Assembly: GCF_014524565.1 (NCBI RefSeq)
Contig: NZ_CP060139.1
Span: forward strand, 3,851,501-3,915,500
Source of the DNA: Croceimicrobium hydrocarbonivorans
Lineage (GTDB): Bacteria > Bacteroidota > Bacteroidia > Flavobacteriales > Schleiferiaceae
Length of the DNA stretch: 64,000 bases
Direction: 5' to 3'
The notes beneath the pieces are model-generated. The model was not told the origin of the DNA and did not search any database. It was given only the letters and a program-made list of their open reading frames with translations. Each line of letters starts with the position of its first letter. The first letter of the stretch is position 1. Of this stretch, positions 62,944 through 64,000 are shown piece after piece. Both the position numbers and the translations under genes were made by a program.

Positions 62944-64000
62944 TCAATGGGTTTCACCTAAGTTGACAACATTCTCCCTCCCGAACCAATCGATGGCTTT
63001 ATCGATGACCGCTTGGCTAGGATCGCAATAATAAACCGCTAGACGTTCTTTAGCTCTTGTGCAACAGACGTAGAAAATCTTCCGACTACGCTCAAGTACG
63101 CTGGCTTTATCCGTTCTGTTTGTGAACAGATACTCAAAATTGTAATTGTTCCATCCCCCATTGTCTAGGATGACCAGGACATTATCAAATTCCGTCCCCT
63201 TAGTTTTATGTTGAGTTGAAAATGGAGTGCGACCTTCCAAATATTCATAAAGTGCTTGTAATTCTTTGAAGGGAACTTTTATCACCTGGTCGTATACGTA
63301 CTTCTGATTTTCAGCGAATCTTTTCAATTTGTCATCTATCAGGCAGATTCCATAATCATTTGCTTCTTGAATGACTTCTTCGATTGTCTTTTCCCCAACA
63401 TTAACGAGACTATCAATTTTATTTTTAAGGTTTCGTTTTTCGGACACCCTACCTAGTTTTCCCTTATAATCAGTAGCCTTTAAAAACTCGTAGTATCGCT
63501 CGTTTTGGTAAAGCCAAATGATTTCTTGTAGACGATATAGATGCCGGATCAGGTTATCCCGTTTGCTGCCTTTTTTGTTTAAGTCGTTTTCGTCCTGTTT
63601 TTTATCATCAAGCAGTTGATCCTTATCTACATAAACCTTTGAAAAAACTTCGAAATTCATATCCATGGCTACCTTATAAAGGTTTTTATTTTTTTTGATA
63701 AAGTCTTGCTGCTTTGGTGCTGGTTCGACCATTTTCAAACCTTTTCCAGTTTTGCCTTCCTTCAATCGTTCAACTACTTCACCAAAGGTCATTTTACTTG
63801 GGTCCCATTCAACAGGATGATTCTTTATATGGTCCTTGATACGCTTCTTGTATTCAAGGATTTTATCCTTGTCATAAATATCCATCAAGGTTTGAAAACT
63901 TGCCTTATTTGCTATCAGGTTATGAGTAAGGTTTAACTCTTTGGTTTCTTTTGAGTTTGTAAAGTCCCAGGCCAAGTGGGCTTTTACATTATCGATATCT
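62944..64000 (-). CDS. UvrD-like helicase, C-terminal part (cut by the window edge)
   Basis: The frame is open through the last base of the window; an in-frame TTG at 63975 is not a real start. About 350 residues are visible, ending at 62944. The C-terminal part has the superfamily 1 motifs STQHKTKGTEFDNVLVI and IFYVCCTRAKERLAVYY. The early portion contains LTHNLIANKASF, also seen in UvrD-like proteins of Gabija type (GajB), but Walker A and B lie outside the window. It is the first visible gene of a two-gene or larger operon with the PLD-helicase. Its partner may be an OLD-family nuclease or another effector beyond 64000. Confidence 0.75.
   Translation of the reverse strand, partial: DIDNVKAHLAWDFTNSKETKELNLTHNLIANKASFQTLMDIYDKDKILEYKKRIKDHIKNHPVEWDPSKMTFGEVVERLKEGKTGKGLKMVEPAPKQQDFIKKNKNLYKVAMDMNFEVFSKVYVDKDQLLDDKKQDENDLNKKGSKRDNLIRHLYRLQEIIWLYQNERYYEFLKATDYKGKLGRVSEKRNLKNKIDSLVNVGEKTIEEVIQEANDYGICLIDDKLKRFAENQKYVYDQVIKVPFKELQALYEYLEGRTPFSTQHKTKGTEFDNVLVILDNGGWNNYNFEYLFTNRTDKASVLERSRKIFYVCCTRAKERLAVYYCDPSQAVIDKAIDWFGRENVVNLGETH

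Overview
The window reads as chromosomal DNA of a marine-type Bacteroidota, most likely order Flavobacteriales. The signs are: the gene block bamD-rpoZ-coaBC-DUF4835(PorD-like)-recN; families largely confined to this phylum (DUF2807, DUF2911, DUF6588, DUF6268-like, BNR-repeat proteins of about 1,040 residues); many lipoproteins with short lipoboxes; almost no Shine-Dalgarno sequences; and TAnnTTTG-type promoter boxes. An AlkB-type alkane monooxygenase fits a hydrocarbon-exposed marine member of the order, but the genus is inference. No rRNA, tRNA, CRISPR array, transposase or integrase was seen. No gene-free stretch exceeds about 200 bases.

Layout. 1-7.6 kb: 3' part of a hybrid histidine kinase, an AI-2E-type permease, a META lipoprotein, fabH, an acetyl-CoA hydrolase/transferase, and htpG behind a probable sigma-54 promoter. 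7.7-13 kb: DUF2807 lipoprotein, phosphohexomutase, TlpA-like lipoprotein, 3-hydroxyacyl-CoA dehydrogenase and a single-cysteine thioredoxin-like protein. 13-26.6 kb: a translationally coupled group (BNR protein, FAD oxidoreductase, small protein), AlkB, an ABC-F ATPase, a PhzF-like protein, a DEAD-box helicase, small secreted proteins and a frameshifted outer-membrane barrel. 26.7-42 kb: mostly housekeeping (nhaA, sucD, prmC, HU, fmt, recQ, a zinc-less Fpg, an exonuclease/GIY-YIG fusion, DUF2911). 41.9-48.7 kb: envelope and core genes (LpxH-like enzyme with a glycosyltransferase, bamD, rpoZ, coaBC, PorD-like, recN). 48.8-51.5 kb: a possible vitamin B12 salvage locus (beta-propeller lipoprotein, divergent CobT-like protein, DUF6580 membrane protein). 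51.5-59.6 kb: an XRE regulator with unusual internal repeats, a PhoD-like phosphatase, an M14-type peptidase, an aldehyde dehydrogenase, a MazG-like protein, a glycosyltransferase, a hibernation factor and a TPR protein.

59.6-64 kb: composition turns visibly AT-rich and the content becomes accessory. A UvrD-like helicase, cut by the window edge, is followed by a 1,083-residue protein that fuses a PLD-type nuclease domain to an SNF2-like helicase. This is the best candidate for an uncharacterised defence system; its remaining genes probably lie beyond position 64000.

The most unusual small-scale signals are: three TGTCAG half-sites at helical spacing behind a GG-N10-GC promoter before htpG; a terminator hairpin directly abutting the start codon of the XRE regulator, with the same TACAnnTGTA box in its loop that recurs as two tandem pairs inside the gene; and a frameshift in a short G run that breaks a surface barrel gene.
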